Notes under the pieces: model-generated
Told to the model about the DNA's origin: nothing
The model's input: only the letters and a program-made list of their open reading frames with translations
Databases searched by the model: none
Shown: positions 49,170 to 57,005 of the stretch, one piece after another
Numbering within the stretch: position 1 is the first letter of the stretch
Layout: each line of letters opens with the position of its first letter
Position numbers and translations under genes: made by a program
Assembly: GCA_963821345.1 (NCBI GenBank)
Contig: CAWGDM010000001.1
Span: forward strand, 744,001-808,000
DNA: 64,000 nt
DNA from: WHSW01 sp963821345
GTDB lineage: Bacteria; Actinomycetota; Thermoleophilia; Solirubrobacterales; 70-9
Reading direction: 5' to 3'

Positions 49170-50021
49170 GTGAGCGCGCGCCCGGGGATCGGACGTGGGC
49201 TGGCGGCGATCCTGCCCCAGGAGGAGCCCGGTGAGCCGTCCTATCGCGAGGTCCCGATCGACCTGATCCGCCCCAACCCCGAGCAGCCGCGCCGCCGGTT
49301 CGACCCCGAGTCGATCGCCGGCCTGGCGGAGTCGATCGGCGAGGCAGGCGTGGTCCAGCCGCTGATCGTCCGCCCGCTTGCCGATGGCCGCTACGAGCTG
49401 ATCGCCGGCGAGCGCCGCTGGCGGGCCGCGCGCGAGGTCGGGCTCGACACGGTCCCGGCGATCGTCCGCGACGAGGACGAGGCGCACCGGATGCAGACGG
49501 CGCTGATCGAGAACGTCGCCCGCGAGGACCTCAACCCGGTCGACGAGGCGCGCGCGTGCGCGACCCTGGTCGAGGAGCTCGGCCTATCGAAGGAGGAGCT
49601 CGCCGGGCGGCTCGGACGCACCCGGCCGGCGATCTCGAACCTGATCCGGATCCTCGAGCTGCCCGACGAGACGCTCGAGCTGCTGGCCGACGGCGAGCTG
49701 ACCGAGGGCCACGGCCGCGCGATCCTGATCGCCAAGGGCAACGACGTGCGCCGCCGGCTGGCGCGCGACGCGGTCGCTGCCGGCTGGTCGGTGCGCGAGA
49801 CCGAGCGCCGCGCGAAGCACGCCGAATCGACTCCGACCGCCAGGGTGGTCCCGCACCCCGACCAGAAGGCGGCGCTCGAGCGGGCCGAGGACGCGCTCGA
49901 GCGGGCGCTCGGGACCGGCGTCCGGGTGCGTTCCGCCCGCCAGGGGATCCGCGCCGAGCTCAGCTTCGAGGGCCTCGACGAGCTGCTCGAGTTCGCCCGC
50001 CGGATCGAGACCGGGTCCTAG
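49170..50021 (+). CDS. parB: Chromosome partitioning protein ParB
   Basis: 283 residues. ParB/Srx N-domain: IRPNPEQPRRRFDPESIAGLAESI and the CTP-binding ELIAGERRWRAAREVGLDTVPAIVRD; ALIENVAREDLNPVDEARA; helix-turn-helix LSKEELAGRLGRTRPAISNLIRILELP for parS. The GERR motif is intact. GTG start 10 bases after parA. The stop overlaps pdxH tail to tail. Confidence 0.96.
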   Translation: MSARPGIGRGLAAILPQEEPGEPSYREVPIDLIRPNPEQPRRRFDPESIAGLAESIGEAGVVQPLIVRPLADGRYELIAGERRWRAAREVGLDTVPAIVRDEDEAHRMQTALIENVAREDLNPVDEARACATLVEELGLSKEELAGRLGRTRPAISNLIRILELPDETLELLADGELTEGHGRAILIAKGNDVRRRLARDAVAAGWSVRETERRAKHAESTPTARVVPHPDQKAALERAEDALERALGTGVRVRSARQGIRAELSFEGLDELLEFARRIETGS

Positions 50022-50635
50022 GGCCCGAGCCGCTCGATCCGCCAGCCGTCGGCCTCCCGCGTGTAGCGGAAGCGGTCGTGCAGGCGAGCGACCTGGCCCT
50101 GCCAGAACTCGATCGCCTCGGGGCGCAGCAGGTAGCCGCCCCACTGAGGTGGTCGCGCCACGGGCCCGTCGCCGAACCGCTCCGCGACCTCGGCGAGCTC
50201 GCGGTCGAGCTCCTCGCGAGACGCGAGCGCCCGCGACTGCGGCGACGCCCAGGCGCCGAGCTGGGAATCGCGCGCCCGCGAGGCGAAGTACTCGTCCGCC
50301 TCCGAGTCGGTGAGCCGCTCGACCGGCCCGCGAGCCCGCACCTGGCGGTCGAGCTCGCGCCAGTAGGCGATCAGAGCCGCCGCCGGCCGTCCGGCGAGCT
50401 GGGTGCCCTTTGCCGACTCGAGGTTGGTGAAGAAGCGAAAGCCGCGCTCGTCGACGCCCTTCAGCAACACCATCCGCGCGTCCGGGTCGCCGGCGCCGTC
50501 GACGGTAGCCAGGGCGATCGCCTCCGCCAGCGGCACCTCGCGCTCGGCGAGCGCGTACCAGGACCGAAACTGCTCGATCGGGTCGGCGGCCAGATCCTCG
50601 CGGCGCAGCGGCGGCATGTCGGGTCGTCGTGGCAT
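50018..50635 (-). CDS. pdxH: Pyridoxamine 5'-phosphate oxidase
   Basis: 205 residues, FMN enzyme oxidising PNP/PMP to pyridoxal phosphate. Motifs: RMVLLKGVDERGFRFFTNLESAKGTQLAGRPAAALIAYWRELDRQVRARGPVERL, FASRARDSQLGAWASPQS, and the C-terminal PPQWGGYLLRPEAIEFWQGQVARLHDRFRY, the family signature. TAGGCA lies seven bases before the ATG (leaderless). Its -10 overlaps that of the divergent tRNA-Ile gene by two bases. Confidence 0.97.
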   Translation of the reverse strand: MPRRPDMPPLRREDLAADPIEQFRSWYALAEREVPLAEAIALATVDGAGDPDARMVLLKGVDERGFRFFTNLESAKGTQLAGRPAAALIAYWRELDRQVRARGPVERLTDSEADEYFASRARDSQLGAWASPQSRALASREELDRELAEVAERFGDGPVARPPQWGGYLLRPEAIEFWQGQVARLHDRFRYTREADGWRIERLGP

Positions 50636-50642
50636 TCGCCGC

Positions 50643-50652
50643 TGCCTACAAT
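50643..50652. promoter_or_regulatory. Overlapping divergent -10 elements (pdxH and tRNA-Ile)
   Basis: TAGGCA on the minus strand (50648-50643, pdxH) and TACAAT on the plus strand (50647-50652, tRNA) share two bases. Two polymerases could not occupy both, so the promoters should compete. Confidence 0.5.
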
Positions 50653-50663
50653 GACGCCCTCGC

Positions 50664-50737
50664 GGGCGATTAGCTCAGTTGGTTAGAGCGCGTCTCTGAT
50701 AAGGACGAGGTCCGTGGTTCGAGTCCACGATCGCCCA
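50664..50737 (+). tRNA. tRNA-Ile(GAT)
   Basis: 74 nt. Acceptor arms GGGCGAT and ATCGCCC pair fully; D-arm TAGCTCAGTTGGTTAGAGC; anticodon loop CTGATAA gives anticodon GAT (Ile); T-loop GGTTCGAGTCC. Discriminator base A at 50737; the 3' CCA is not encoded (TCA follows). TACAAT 11 bases upstream is the likely -10. No rRNA operon is next to it. Confidence 0.97.
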
Positions 50738-50794
50738 TCACCATCCGTCCGTTCGCGCAGAGCCCTGCGCTCCGGCACGTGGGAGTGAGCCGGC

Positions 50795-51229
50795 TCAGGT
50801 GTTGATCCGGCTGCTGGCGGCGCTGCGCAACCCGTCGAGCGTCTTGCTCATCCAGTCGGTGAAGTAACGGCGGCCGATCGTCACGTCAATCACCTTCGCG
50901 CGCACACCCTTGGGGTCCATGCCCATCTCGCCGTCGACGAAGGTGCCGTCCTGCGCCCCGGTGATCTCGAAGCGGACGAAGGTCCCGGTGTTGAGGCAGC
51001 GGATGTGCAGCGCCCGCATGTCCTCGCGCTTGGCGATCAGCAGGTGCATCTCCTCCTTGCCCATCGGAGTCTGGGTCAGCTGCCGGTAGGTGCAGCCCTC
51101 GTCGAGGCCGTCGCATTCGACCTCGACCACCCGGGGCCACCACTCCGAATGGCGCTCGATGTCGGAGATCAGCTCCCAGACGACCGGGACCGGCGCCTCG
51201 ATGAACCCCTGCTGGCGACACAGCGACAC
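50795..51229 (-). CDS. SRPBCC/polyketide cyclase-like protein
   Basis: 144 residues of the START/SRPBCC fold: FIEAPVPVVWELISDIERHSEWWPRVVEVEC at the start, VRFEITGAQDGTFVDGEMGMDPKG in the sheet and a long C-terminal helix RYFTDWMSKTLDGLRSAA. It binds a hydrophobic small molecule, identity unknown. GTG start with GACAAT six bases upstream. Divergent from the bifunctional nuclease gene. Confidence 0.82.
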   Translation of the reverse strand: MSLCRQQGFIEAPVPVVWELISDIERHSEWWPRVVEVECDGLDEGCTYRQLTQTPMGKEEMHLLIAKREDMRALHIRCLNTGTFVRFEITGAQDGTFVDGEMGMDPKGVRAKVIDVTIGRRYFTDWMSKTLDGLRSAASSRINT

Positions 51230-51235
51230 GGGGCG

Positions 51236-51241
51236 ATTGTC
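51236..51241 (-). promoter_or_regulatory. -10 element of the SRPBCC gene
   Basis: GACAAT on the minus strand, six bases before the GTG at 51229. It faces TATAAT of the divergent gene at 51290. Confidence 0.45.
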
Positions 51242-51289
51242 TCACTGCCCCGCGTCGTGTGCGGCCCGGGAGCTCGGGTAGGCCACACC

Positions 51290-51295
51290 TATAAT
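51290..51295 (+). promoter_or_regulatory. -10 element of the bifunctional nuclease gene
   Basis: A consensus TATAAT that overlaps the first possible ATG (51294). Transcription should begin near 51302, so that ATG cannot be used from this promoter; TTG 51306 or ATG 51315 is the real start. Confidence 0.6.
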
Positions 51296-51314
51296 GCGCC
51301 CCAAGTTGCAGCAG

Positions 51315-51797
51315 ATGCAGATCTACGGCGTCAGCTTCGACATGGTCGGCAAGCAGCCGATCGTGCTCTTGAAGACGGTCGACGGGAATCGCTTCCTGCC
51401 GATCTGGATCGGCCACCCCGAGGCCGCCGCAATCCTGATGAAGCTGCAGGGCGCGCAGACGCCGCGTCCGATGACCCACGACCTGCTCAACGACCTGCTC
51501 GAGCAGCTCGACGCCAAATGCGAACGGGTCTCGGTCACCGAGCTGCGCGACAACACCTTCTACGCCTCGATCACGATCTCGGTCAACGGCTCGGAGATCG
51601 AGATCGACTCCCGTCCCTCGGACGCGATCGCGCTCGCGGTTCGCTGCCAGGCGCCGATCTTCGCCGCCGAGGAGGTGATCGACGAGTCGTCGATCGAGTT
51701 CGAGCACGAGGTCGAGGACCAGGAGGAAGTGGTCGAGCGGTTCAAGGACTTCCTCGACGAGGTCTCGCCCGAGGACTTCGCCGCCGGCGAGGAGTAG
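51315..51797 (+). CDS. Bifunctional nuclease family protein (DUF151)
   Basis: 160 residues from this start. DUF151 marks: VLLKTVDGNRFLPIWIGHPEAAAILMKLQGAQTPRPMTHDLLNDLLEQL and TFYASITISVNGSEIEIDSRPSDAIALAVRCQAPIFAAEEVID. Family members have been reported with RNase and DNase activity; the physiological role is unclear. The C-terminal tail is acidic. The frame opens at 51294, but the -10 hexamer covers that codon, so the start was moved to 51315 (MQIYGV), which fits the family; TTG 51306 is the alternative. Confidence 0.92.
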   Translation: MQIYGVSFDMVGKQPIVLLKTVDGNRFLPIWIGHPEAAAILMKLQGAQTPRPMTHDLLNDLLEQLDAKCERVSVTELRDNTFYASITISVNGSEIEIDSRPSDAIALAVRCQAPIFAAEEVIDESSIEFEHEVEDQEEVVERFKDFLDEVSPEDFAAGEE

Positions 51798-51827
51798 GGA
51801 TCCCGGGCTCGGCCCGGTTGCGTCGGC

Positions 51828-52763
51828 TCAGCTGCGGACGGGCTCGTCTGCGAGCGCCAGTTCCAACAGCCGCTCGCACAGCCGCTCGAAGCCGAACCCG
51901 GCCGCCTCGGCCGCCATCGGCAGCAGCGAGGTGTCGGTGAGCCCGGGGATCGCGTCCGCCTCCAGCACCTGCGGGCCGTCGTCGCCGAGGATCATGTCGA
52001 CGCGGCAGAAGCCGTCGAAGCCGAGCACGTCCCAGGTGCGCAGCGCGGCGTCGAGCACCGGGCCCTCCGCAGCGCCGAGGTCGGCCGGGCAGACGTAGTC
52101 GGTGCGCCCGATCTCGTACCGGGCCTCGTAGTTGAACCGGTCCTGGTCGCGGGCGACGACCTCGACCGCCGGCAGGGCGATGCCGTTGACCAGCGAGACC
52201 GCCAGCTCGCGCCCCTCGACGTGGCGCTCGAGCAGGACCCGGTCGTCGTAGGAGAAGGCGGCGACCAGCGCCGTCGGGACCTCGTCGGCGGCGGCGGCGA
52301 ACCGGACCCCGAGCGCCGAGCCGCCCGCCGCCGGCTTGATCACCAGCGGGAAGCCGAGGTTGGCCTCGATCTCCTCGAGCGCCTCGGCGGCGCCGAGCTC
52401 GCGGAAGGCAAGCGAGCTGAACGCCGCCCAGTCGGGCGTCGGTACGCCGGCCGCGCGCAGGTCGTGCTTGGCGCCGACCTTGTCGATCGAGCGCATGCAC
52501 GACCGAACCCCCGGGCCGGTGTACGGGATCCGGAGAATCTCGAGCAGCTCCTGGACGGTGCCGTCCTCGCCCCCGGGGCCGTGCAGGGCGATGAACGCGA
52601 CCTCGGGCCGCGCCGCCTTCAGCGTTGTGACCAACTCGGCGCCGACGTCGATCATCGTCACCTCGTGGCCGAGCGAGGCGAGCGCATCCTCGACCCGGGC
52701 GCCGCTTCGCAACGAGACCTGGCGCTCGAGCCCGCGACCGCCGGTGAGGACGGCGACCTTCAT
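51828..52763 (-). CDS. Divergent D-Ala-D-Ala ligase-like ATP-grasp protein
   Basis: 311 residues with the Ddl plan: LTGGRGLERQVSLRSGARVEDAL, ALHGPGGEDGTVQELLEILRIPYTGPGV, SIDKVGAKHDL, KPAAGGSALGVRFA. It departs from Ddl at key places: the metal site reads EADAIPGLTDTS (Asp for the usual Asn of ExN), MDK is SIDK, and SSEHDVS is GLERQVS. The first substrate pocket is therefore altered. The ATG overlaps the stop of the aminotransferase gene (ATGA). It could make another dipeptide or D-amino acid amide. The canonical ddl is at 20869. Confidence 0.85.
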   Translation of the reverse strand: MKVAVLTGGRGLERQVSLRSGARVEDALASLGHEVTMIDVGAELVTTLKAARPEVAFIALHGPGGEDGTVQELLEILRIPYTGPGVRSCMRSIDKVGAKHDLRAAGVPTPDWAAFSSLAFRELGAAEALEEIEANLGFPLVIKPAAGGSALGVRFAAAADEVPTALVAAFSYDDRVLLERHVEGRELAVSLVNGIALPAVEVVARDQDRFNYEARYEIGRTDYVCPADLGAAEGPVLDAALRTWDVLGFDGFCRVDMILGDDGPQVLEADAIPGLTDTSLLPMAAEAAGFGFERLCERLLELALADEPVRS

Positions 52764-54166
52764 GACGCGGGCCGGCGGAACGGGAAGACCTGCCCGGCCG
52801 ACTCCTCGGCTTCGCCCGCGGAGGTCCCAGGCTCGGCCGAGGTGCGGGGTATCGGGTGCTCGCTGGTGATCGTCTCGTACAGGTCCACCTGCTGGGCGAT
52901 CACGGCGCCGATCCGCTTGATCCCCTCGCGGATCTCCTCGGAGCCCGAGGCCGAGAAGTTGAGCCGCATCTCCGAACCGCCGCGCCCGTCGACGTACGCC
53001 GCCGCACCGGGGACGAAGGCGACGTTCTCGCGCAGCGCCTTGGCCAGCAGGTCGGTGGTGTCGATGTATTCGGGCAGCGTCGCCCAGCAGAACAGGCCGC
53101 CGTCGGGGTGCGACCAGGTCGCCTGCTCGGGGAAAAAGCGCTCGAGCGCCTCGAGCATCGCGTCGCGGCGCTCGCGGTAGATCCCGCAGAGGTCGCCGAC
53201 GTATTCGCGCCAGCGCCCCTCGGCGAAGTACTCGCGGACGAAGTACTGGGTCAGGGTCGAGGTGCACAGGTCGGACGCCTGCTTGCCCAGCACCACCTTC
53301 TCCATCACCGGCGGCGGCGCGCACAGCCAGCCGAGCCGAATCCCCGGCGAGAGGATCTTCGAGAACGTGCCCAGATAGAGGACGTAGTCGCCACCGTCGA
53401 GCTTGTAAAGCGGATCGACCGGCTCGCCCTCGTAGCGCAGCAGCCCGTAGGGATTGTCCTCGACCACCAGCAGCTCGCGCTCGCGTGCCAGATCGACGAG
53501 GGCGACTCGGCGATCGGCTGACATCGTCACCCCGGCCGGGTTCTGAAAGCTCGGCACGGTGTAGATGAACTTCGGCGAACGTCGCTCGCCCGCCAGGCGG
53601 TCGAGCAGCTCGACGAGCTCGTCGATCCGCATCCCGTGCTCGTCGACCCCCACCTGCAGGGTCTCGGCCTGGTAGGAGCAGAAGACCGGAACCGCGCCGG
53701 GGTACGTCGGCGCCTCGGCGATCACCACGTCGCCGGGATCGACCAGGGTCTTGGCGACGAGGTCGATCGCCTGCTGGCCACCGGTGGTGACGATCACGTC
53801 GCCGGGATCGGGGTCCATGCCCTCGGCCGCCATCACCTCCCGGATGCACTCCTTGGTCTCGGCGAAGCCCTCCGTCGGCCCGTACTGGAGCGCCTCGGCA
53901 GAGCTCTCCTGGGCGATCCGGGTCATCTGGGCGGCGAAGCTTTCCGGCGGGAAGGTCGAGGTGTCCGGCAACCCGCCGGCCAGCGAGATCACCTCCGGGC
54001 GGGCGGTGATCTCCATCAGGTCGCGCATCGCCGACGAGCGCATCACCCGGGTGCGCTCGGCGAACAGCCGCGCGTAGCGCTCGAGGTCGCGTGAGGTCGT
54101 GTGGGCGCGGCGGTGAGGGGGCGGCGGGGCGCCGCCTCCGGGTGCGCGATCAGGCGTCTCGGCCAC
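52760..54166 (-). CDS. PLP-dependent aminotransferase (class I/II, LysN/2-aminoadipate type)
   Basis: 468 residues, fold type I. Motifs: VISLAGGLPDTSTFPPE, LQYGPTEGFAETKECI, TTGGQQAIDLVAKTLVDPGDVV, PSFQNPAGVTMS, VVEDNPYGLLRYEG and the PLP-lysine site LGTFSKILSPGIRLGW. N- and C-terminal extensions of about 40 residues are unlike the core. The family covers 2-aminoadipate, kynurenine and branched-chain aminotransferases. It is translationally coupled to a divergent Ddl, which suggests it supplies or removes an amino acid for that ligase. CAGACT lies seven bases before the GTG. Confidence 0.9.
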   Translation of the reverse strand: MAETPDRAPGGGAPPPPHRRAHTTSRDLERYARLFAERTRVMRSSAMRDLMEITARPEVISLAGGLPDTSTFPPESFAAQMTRIAQESSAEALQYGPTEGFAETKECIREVMAAEGMDPDPGDVIVTTGGQQAIDLVAKTLVDPGDVVIAEAPTYPGAVPVFCSYQAETLQVGVDEHGMRIDELVELLDRLAGERRSPKFIYTVPSFQNPAGVTMSADRRVALVDLARERELLVVEDNPYGLLRYEGEPVDPLYKLDGGDYVLYLGTFSKILSPGIRLGWLCAPPPVMEKVVLGKQASDLCTSTLTQYFVREYFAEGRWREYVGDLCGIYRERRDAMLEALERFFPEQATWSHPDGGLFCWATLPEYIDTTDLLAKALRENVAFVPGAAAYVDGRGGSEMRLNFSASGSEEIREGIKRIGAVIAQQVDLYETITSEHPIPRTSAEPGTSAGEAEESAGQVFPFRRPAS

Positions 54167-54261
54167 GTTGAAGAGTCTGCAGCAACCGGCGCGCGCACGC
54201 AGGGCTGCGACCGGATCCGGGCCTGCTCATGCGCCACCTCGCAACCGCCGCCGCGCTCCGG

Positions 54262-54291
54262 TTGACATGTGACCATTTGGTCACCTATACT
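54262..54291 (+). promoter_or_regulatory. Promoter with embedded operator for arsR
   Basis: TTGACA (54262-54267) and TATACT (54286-54291) with an 18-base spacer, the best sigma-70-type promoter in the window. The perfect inverted repeat GTGACCA-TT-TGGTCAC (54269-54284) fills the spacer, so a bound repressor would exclude polymerase. The start codon is seven bases after the -10, so the mRNA is leaderless. Autoregulation by the ArsR product is inferred. Confidence 0.8.
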
Positions 54292-54298
54292 CTCGGGT

Positions 54299-54613
54299 AT
54301 GGACGATGTGTTCAGGGCGCTTGCAGATCCCACCCGCCGCGGGTTGCTCGACGAGCTGTTCGAGCGCGATGGGCAGACGCTGAGCGAGCTCGAGGCGCGC
54401 GTTGACATGACCCGGTTCGGGGTCATGAAGCACCTCAAGGTGCTCGAGGGCGCCGGACTGGTGACCACGCAGCGGCGCGGTCGCGAGAAGTTGCACTTCC
54501 TGAACCCCGTCCCGATCCGGCTCATCCACGACCGGTGGGTGAGCAAGTACGCCGAGCCGTGGGCCGCAGCGCTCACCGGGCTCAAGCACGAACTAGAGGA
54601 GGAAACAGGATGA
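54299..54613 (+). CDS. ArsR family transcriptional regulator
   Basis: 104 residues, winged helix: MDDVFRALADPTRRGLLDELFERDGQTLSELEARVDMTRFGVMKHLKVLEGAGLVTTQRRGREKLHFLNP. No metal-binding Cys cluster, so it is of the type paired with AHSA1/SRPBCC proteins and senses something else. An upstream in-frame start lies within the operator and is rejected. It overlaps the AHSA1 gene by four bases (ATGA). Confidence 0.93.
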   Translation: MDDVFRALADPTRRGLLDELFERDGQTLSELEARVDMTRFGVMKHLKVLEGAGLVTTQRRGREKLHFLNPVPIRLIHDRWVSKYAEPWAAALTGLKHELEEETG

Positions 54614-55110
54614 CTGTGGAAGAGATGCCCTACACGGTGATCGATGGACGCGGGGCGATGTCCGTGTTCGAGATCTACATCAAGACGACGCCGGAGCGGC
54701 TCTGGGAGGCGATCACCGACCCCCAGATGCGAGCGAAGTACAGCTTCGGGGTCGAGACCCGCTCGGATTGGACCCCGGGCTCGAGCTACGAGGCCTCGGT
54801 CCCCGGGGTGGTCGAGATCTCTGAGGGCGAGAACGTCGAGGTCGATCCCCCGCGTCGCCTGGTGCAGACGATGACGGCGCTGTGGAGCGACGAGGTCAAG
54901 TCGGCCGGCGCCTCGCGGGTTACCTGGGAGATCGAGCCGGTCGGCAGCTCCTGCCGGCTGCGCGTGGTCCACGACGAGCTCGCCGCGGATGCGAACAGCG
55001 AGCTGTTCGGCGGCTGGCCGATGATCCTCTCCGGGCTGAAGACGCTGCTGGAGACCGGCGAGCTGCTCGACACGCCGGGGTCGCTGCGCTACGCGCAGGC
55101 GGGGGCCTAG
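54610..55110 (+). CDS. SRPBCC/AHSA1 domain protein
   Basis: 166 residues of the AHSA1-like START fold: FEIYIKTTPERLWEAITDPQMRAKYSFGVETRSDWTPGSSYEA, VDPPRRLVQTMTALWSDEVKSAGASRVTWEIEPVGSSCRLRVVHDEL, and GGWPMILSGLKTLLETGELL. Pairs of ArsR regulator and AHSA1 protein are frequent in actinobacteria; the ligand is not known. It is coupled to arsR and ends tail to tail with the FAD oxidase gene (overlapping stops). Confidence 0.9.
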   Translation: MTVEEMPYTVIDGRGAMSVFEIYIKTTPERLWEAITDPQMRAKYSFGVETRSDWTPGSSYEASVPGVVEISEGENVEVDPPRRLVQTMTALWSDEVKSAGASRVTWEIEPVGSSCRLRVVHDELAADANSELFGGWPMILSGLKTLLETGELLDTPGSLRYAQAGA

Positions 55111-56549
55111 CTGTCGAAACCGAGCCCGAGGCGGTCGAGCGTGCGCAACCAGATGCCGCGCCGGCCGCCTCGGCGGTCGGCGGCGGCGAGCCGGTTGCGG
55201 GTCAGCTCGATCGCGGCCCAGCGGAGCGGCTCGGGCGGAAACGGGAACGGCCTCGAGCGCGGAGCGCGCAGCCGCGTCGCCTCGGACTCGCGACCGTAGA
55301 GCAGGTCGAGCGCCACCCCGGCGCCGAAACGGCTGGCCCCGACCCCGAGCCCGGTGTGGCCGACCGTGTAGGCGACCCGGCCGCCCAGCGCCGTGCCCTG
55401 GAAGGCGAAGAAGCGCGAGCAGGTGTCGATCGCGCCGCCCCAGCGGTGGCTGAAGCCGATCCCCTCGAGCTGCGGGAACGCGGTGAAGAAGTGGCCGGCG
55501 ATGTCGGCGAAGCTGCGCTCGCGCAACTCGCGCTCCGGGCCGATCCCGCTCGCGTAGTAGTAGATCGCGTCGAAGCCGCCCCAGAGGATGCGCCCATCGG
55601 CGGTCGGCCGCGAGTAGTGGAAGCGGTTCGCCATGTCGCCGAGGCCCTGGCCATTGGCCCAGCCGACCGCGGCCCGCTGCTCGGCGCTCAGCGGCTCGGT
55701 GACCAGCACGTAGTCCCAGATCGGGACCACCCGCCGCCGGATCTCGCCGAGCAGCCCGGGGAAGGCGCTGGTCGCGAGCAGCGCCCGCTCGGCTCGCAGC
55801 GGACCGGCGCTCGTGATCAGCGCGACGCCGGGGCCCCGGCGCTGAAGCCGTGTGACCGTTGTCCGCTCGTGGATTCGCACCCCGAGCCGCTCGGCGGCCT
55901 CGGCGAGGCCCCAGCAGAGCTTCGCCGGATTGACGACCGCCGAGCCGGATCGCCGCCAGAGCCCGCCCTCGAACAGTGGCGAGTCGACCTCCGCCCTGAC
56001 CTGGTCGCGGTCGAGGAGCTCGACCGTGTGGCCCAGGTCCCGCAGCCGCTCGGCGGCCGGCGCCAGCAAGGGGACCTCGTGGGCCTCGACCGCGACGTCG
56101 AGGTCGCCGCTCGGACTGAAGTCGCAGTCGATTCCGAGCTGCTCGAGCTGCTCGCGGGTGGCACCGAAGTTCTCCAGGCCGAGGCGCTCGAGCGCCGGCA
56201 TCTCGTCGGGGAACCGCGCCTCGCCGTTGTCGATCCCATGGGTTAGGAACGACGACAGGAAGCCGCCGTTGCGCCCGCTCGCGGCGCCGGCCAGCTCGCC
56301 GCCCTCGAGCACGACGACGTCGGCGGCGGGATCGCGCTGCTTGGCGAGCACCGCCGCCCACAGGCCGCTGAGCCCCGCCCCGACGATCGCCAGCCCGGCC
56401 TCGTCGCCGTCGCGGTCGAGCGGTGGCCGGGGCGCGGGACGGTCCGGCGAGTCGAGCCAAAACGGCGTCGTCGAGGCGTCGGCGTAGGCGCGCCGGTCGG
56501 CCTCGGAGGGCTCGCGCAGCGCCCAGGGACCGTGGCCTGCCCCGCTCAA
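55107..56549 (-). CDS. FAD-dependent amine/amino-acid oxidase (DAO family)
   Basis: 480 residues. FAD-binding GAGLSGLWAAVLAKQRDPAADVVVLEGGELAGAASGRNGGFL with the DAO-type ASGRN. Middle: LERLGLENFGATREQLEQLGIDCDF, HERTTVTRL; C-terminal VGHTGLGVGASRFGAGVALDLLYGRE. The plan matches gamma-glutamylputrescine oxidase-like proteins; the substrate amine is unknown. A TTG is the likely start (56549), with a run of AG-rich codons; 24 bases separate it from the divergent membrane gene. Confidence 0.9.
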   Translation of the reverse strand: MSGAGHGPWALREPSEADRRAYADASTTPFWLDSPDRPAPRPPLDRDGDEAGLAIVGAGLSGLWAAVLAKQRDPAADVVVLEGGELAGAASGRNGGFLSSFLTHGIDNGEARFPDEMPALERLGLENFGATREQLEQLGIDCDFSPSGDLDVAVEAHEVPLLAPAAERLRDLGHTVELLDRDQVRAEVDSPLFEGGLWRRSGSAVVNPAKLCWGLAEAAERLGVRIHERTTVTRLQRRGPGVALITSAGPLRAERALLATSAFPGLLGEIRRRVVPIWDYVLVTEPLSAEQRAAVGWANGQGLGDMANRFHYSRPTADGRILWGGFDAIYYYASGIGPERELRERSFADIAGHFFTAFPQLEGIGFSHRWGGAIDTCSRFFAFQGTALGGRVAYTVGHTGLGVGASRFGAGVALDLLYGRESEATRLRAPRSRPFPFPPEPLRWAAIELTRNRLAAADRRGGRRGIWLRTLDRLGLGFDS

Positions 56550-56572
56550 CGCCTCGGTACCCTGCTGCGCCG

Positions 56573-57005
56573 ATGCATTTCTTCCTCGCAGCTTGCCAGG
56601 GCGCGGGCCTGGCGGTCGCCGCCGGCGCCCTCGCGGGCGCCCCCGGCCGGCGCGGGACGCTCGGTACCGTGCTGCTGATCGCGGCCGTGATCGGCGGCGC
56701 GCTGTTGTTCGGCGCCTCGCTGGCCGAGGAAGACCACCCGGCCTGGCCGGGATGGCCGGTCGGGGCGCTGATCGCCGCCGGCGCGTTCACGGTCGTCTGC
56801 GACTTCTCCGCGGCGGCGGCGGCCCGCGCCGACGGCGGCGGGCTTCATCGCCGCCCTGCTCGTGCTCGCGGCGCTGGCCACCGCGGCGCTCTCGGTGATC
56901 GTCCGCCCGTTCGGCCTCGTCGCGCTGCTCGCGATCGTCTACCTCGGCCTCGCCCGCCGCGGCCGCGCGGCGCGCAAGTACGAGGGCCTGCGGTCGCTGC
57001 GGTGA
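56573..57005 (+). CDS. Small polytopic membrane protein (DUF4126-like), frame break
   Basis: About 143 residues with four hydrophobic segments (FFLAACQGAGLAVAAGALAG, LGTVLLIAAVIGGALLFGAS, WPVGALIAAGAFTVVCDFSAAAAA, FIAALLVLAALATAALSVIV). One extra G in the run at about 56840 breaks the frame; GFIAALLVLAALATAAL then YLGLARRGRAARKYEGLRSLR follow. Assignment to DUF4126 is tentative. TACCCT lies nine bases before the ATG; the TGA overlaps the phosphodiesterase GTG. Confidence 0.65.

Noticed and set aside
49159..49178. GTGAGGCGCCTGAGG at the parA-parB junction as a fifth repeat copy
   Set aside because: Only about 12 bases resemble the repeat start, and the TCAAC loop and the stem are missing.
50774..50780. 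CACGTG words at 50774, 9784 and 26186 as parS sites
   Set aside because: The flanks do not match the GTTTC/GAAAC arms.
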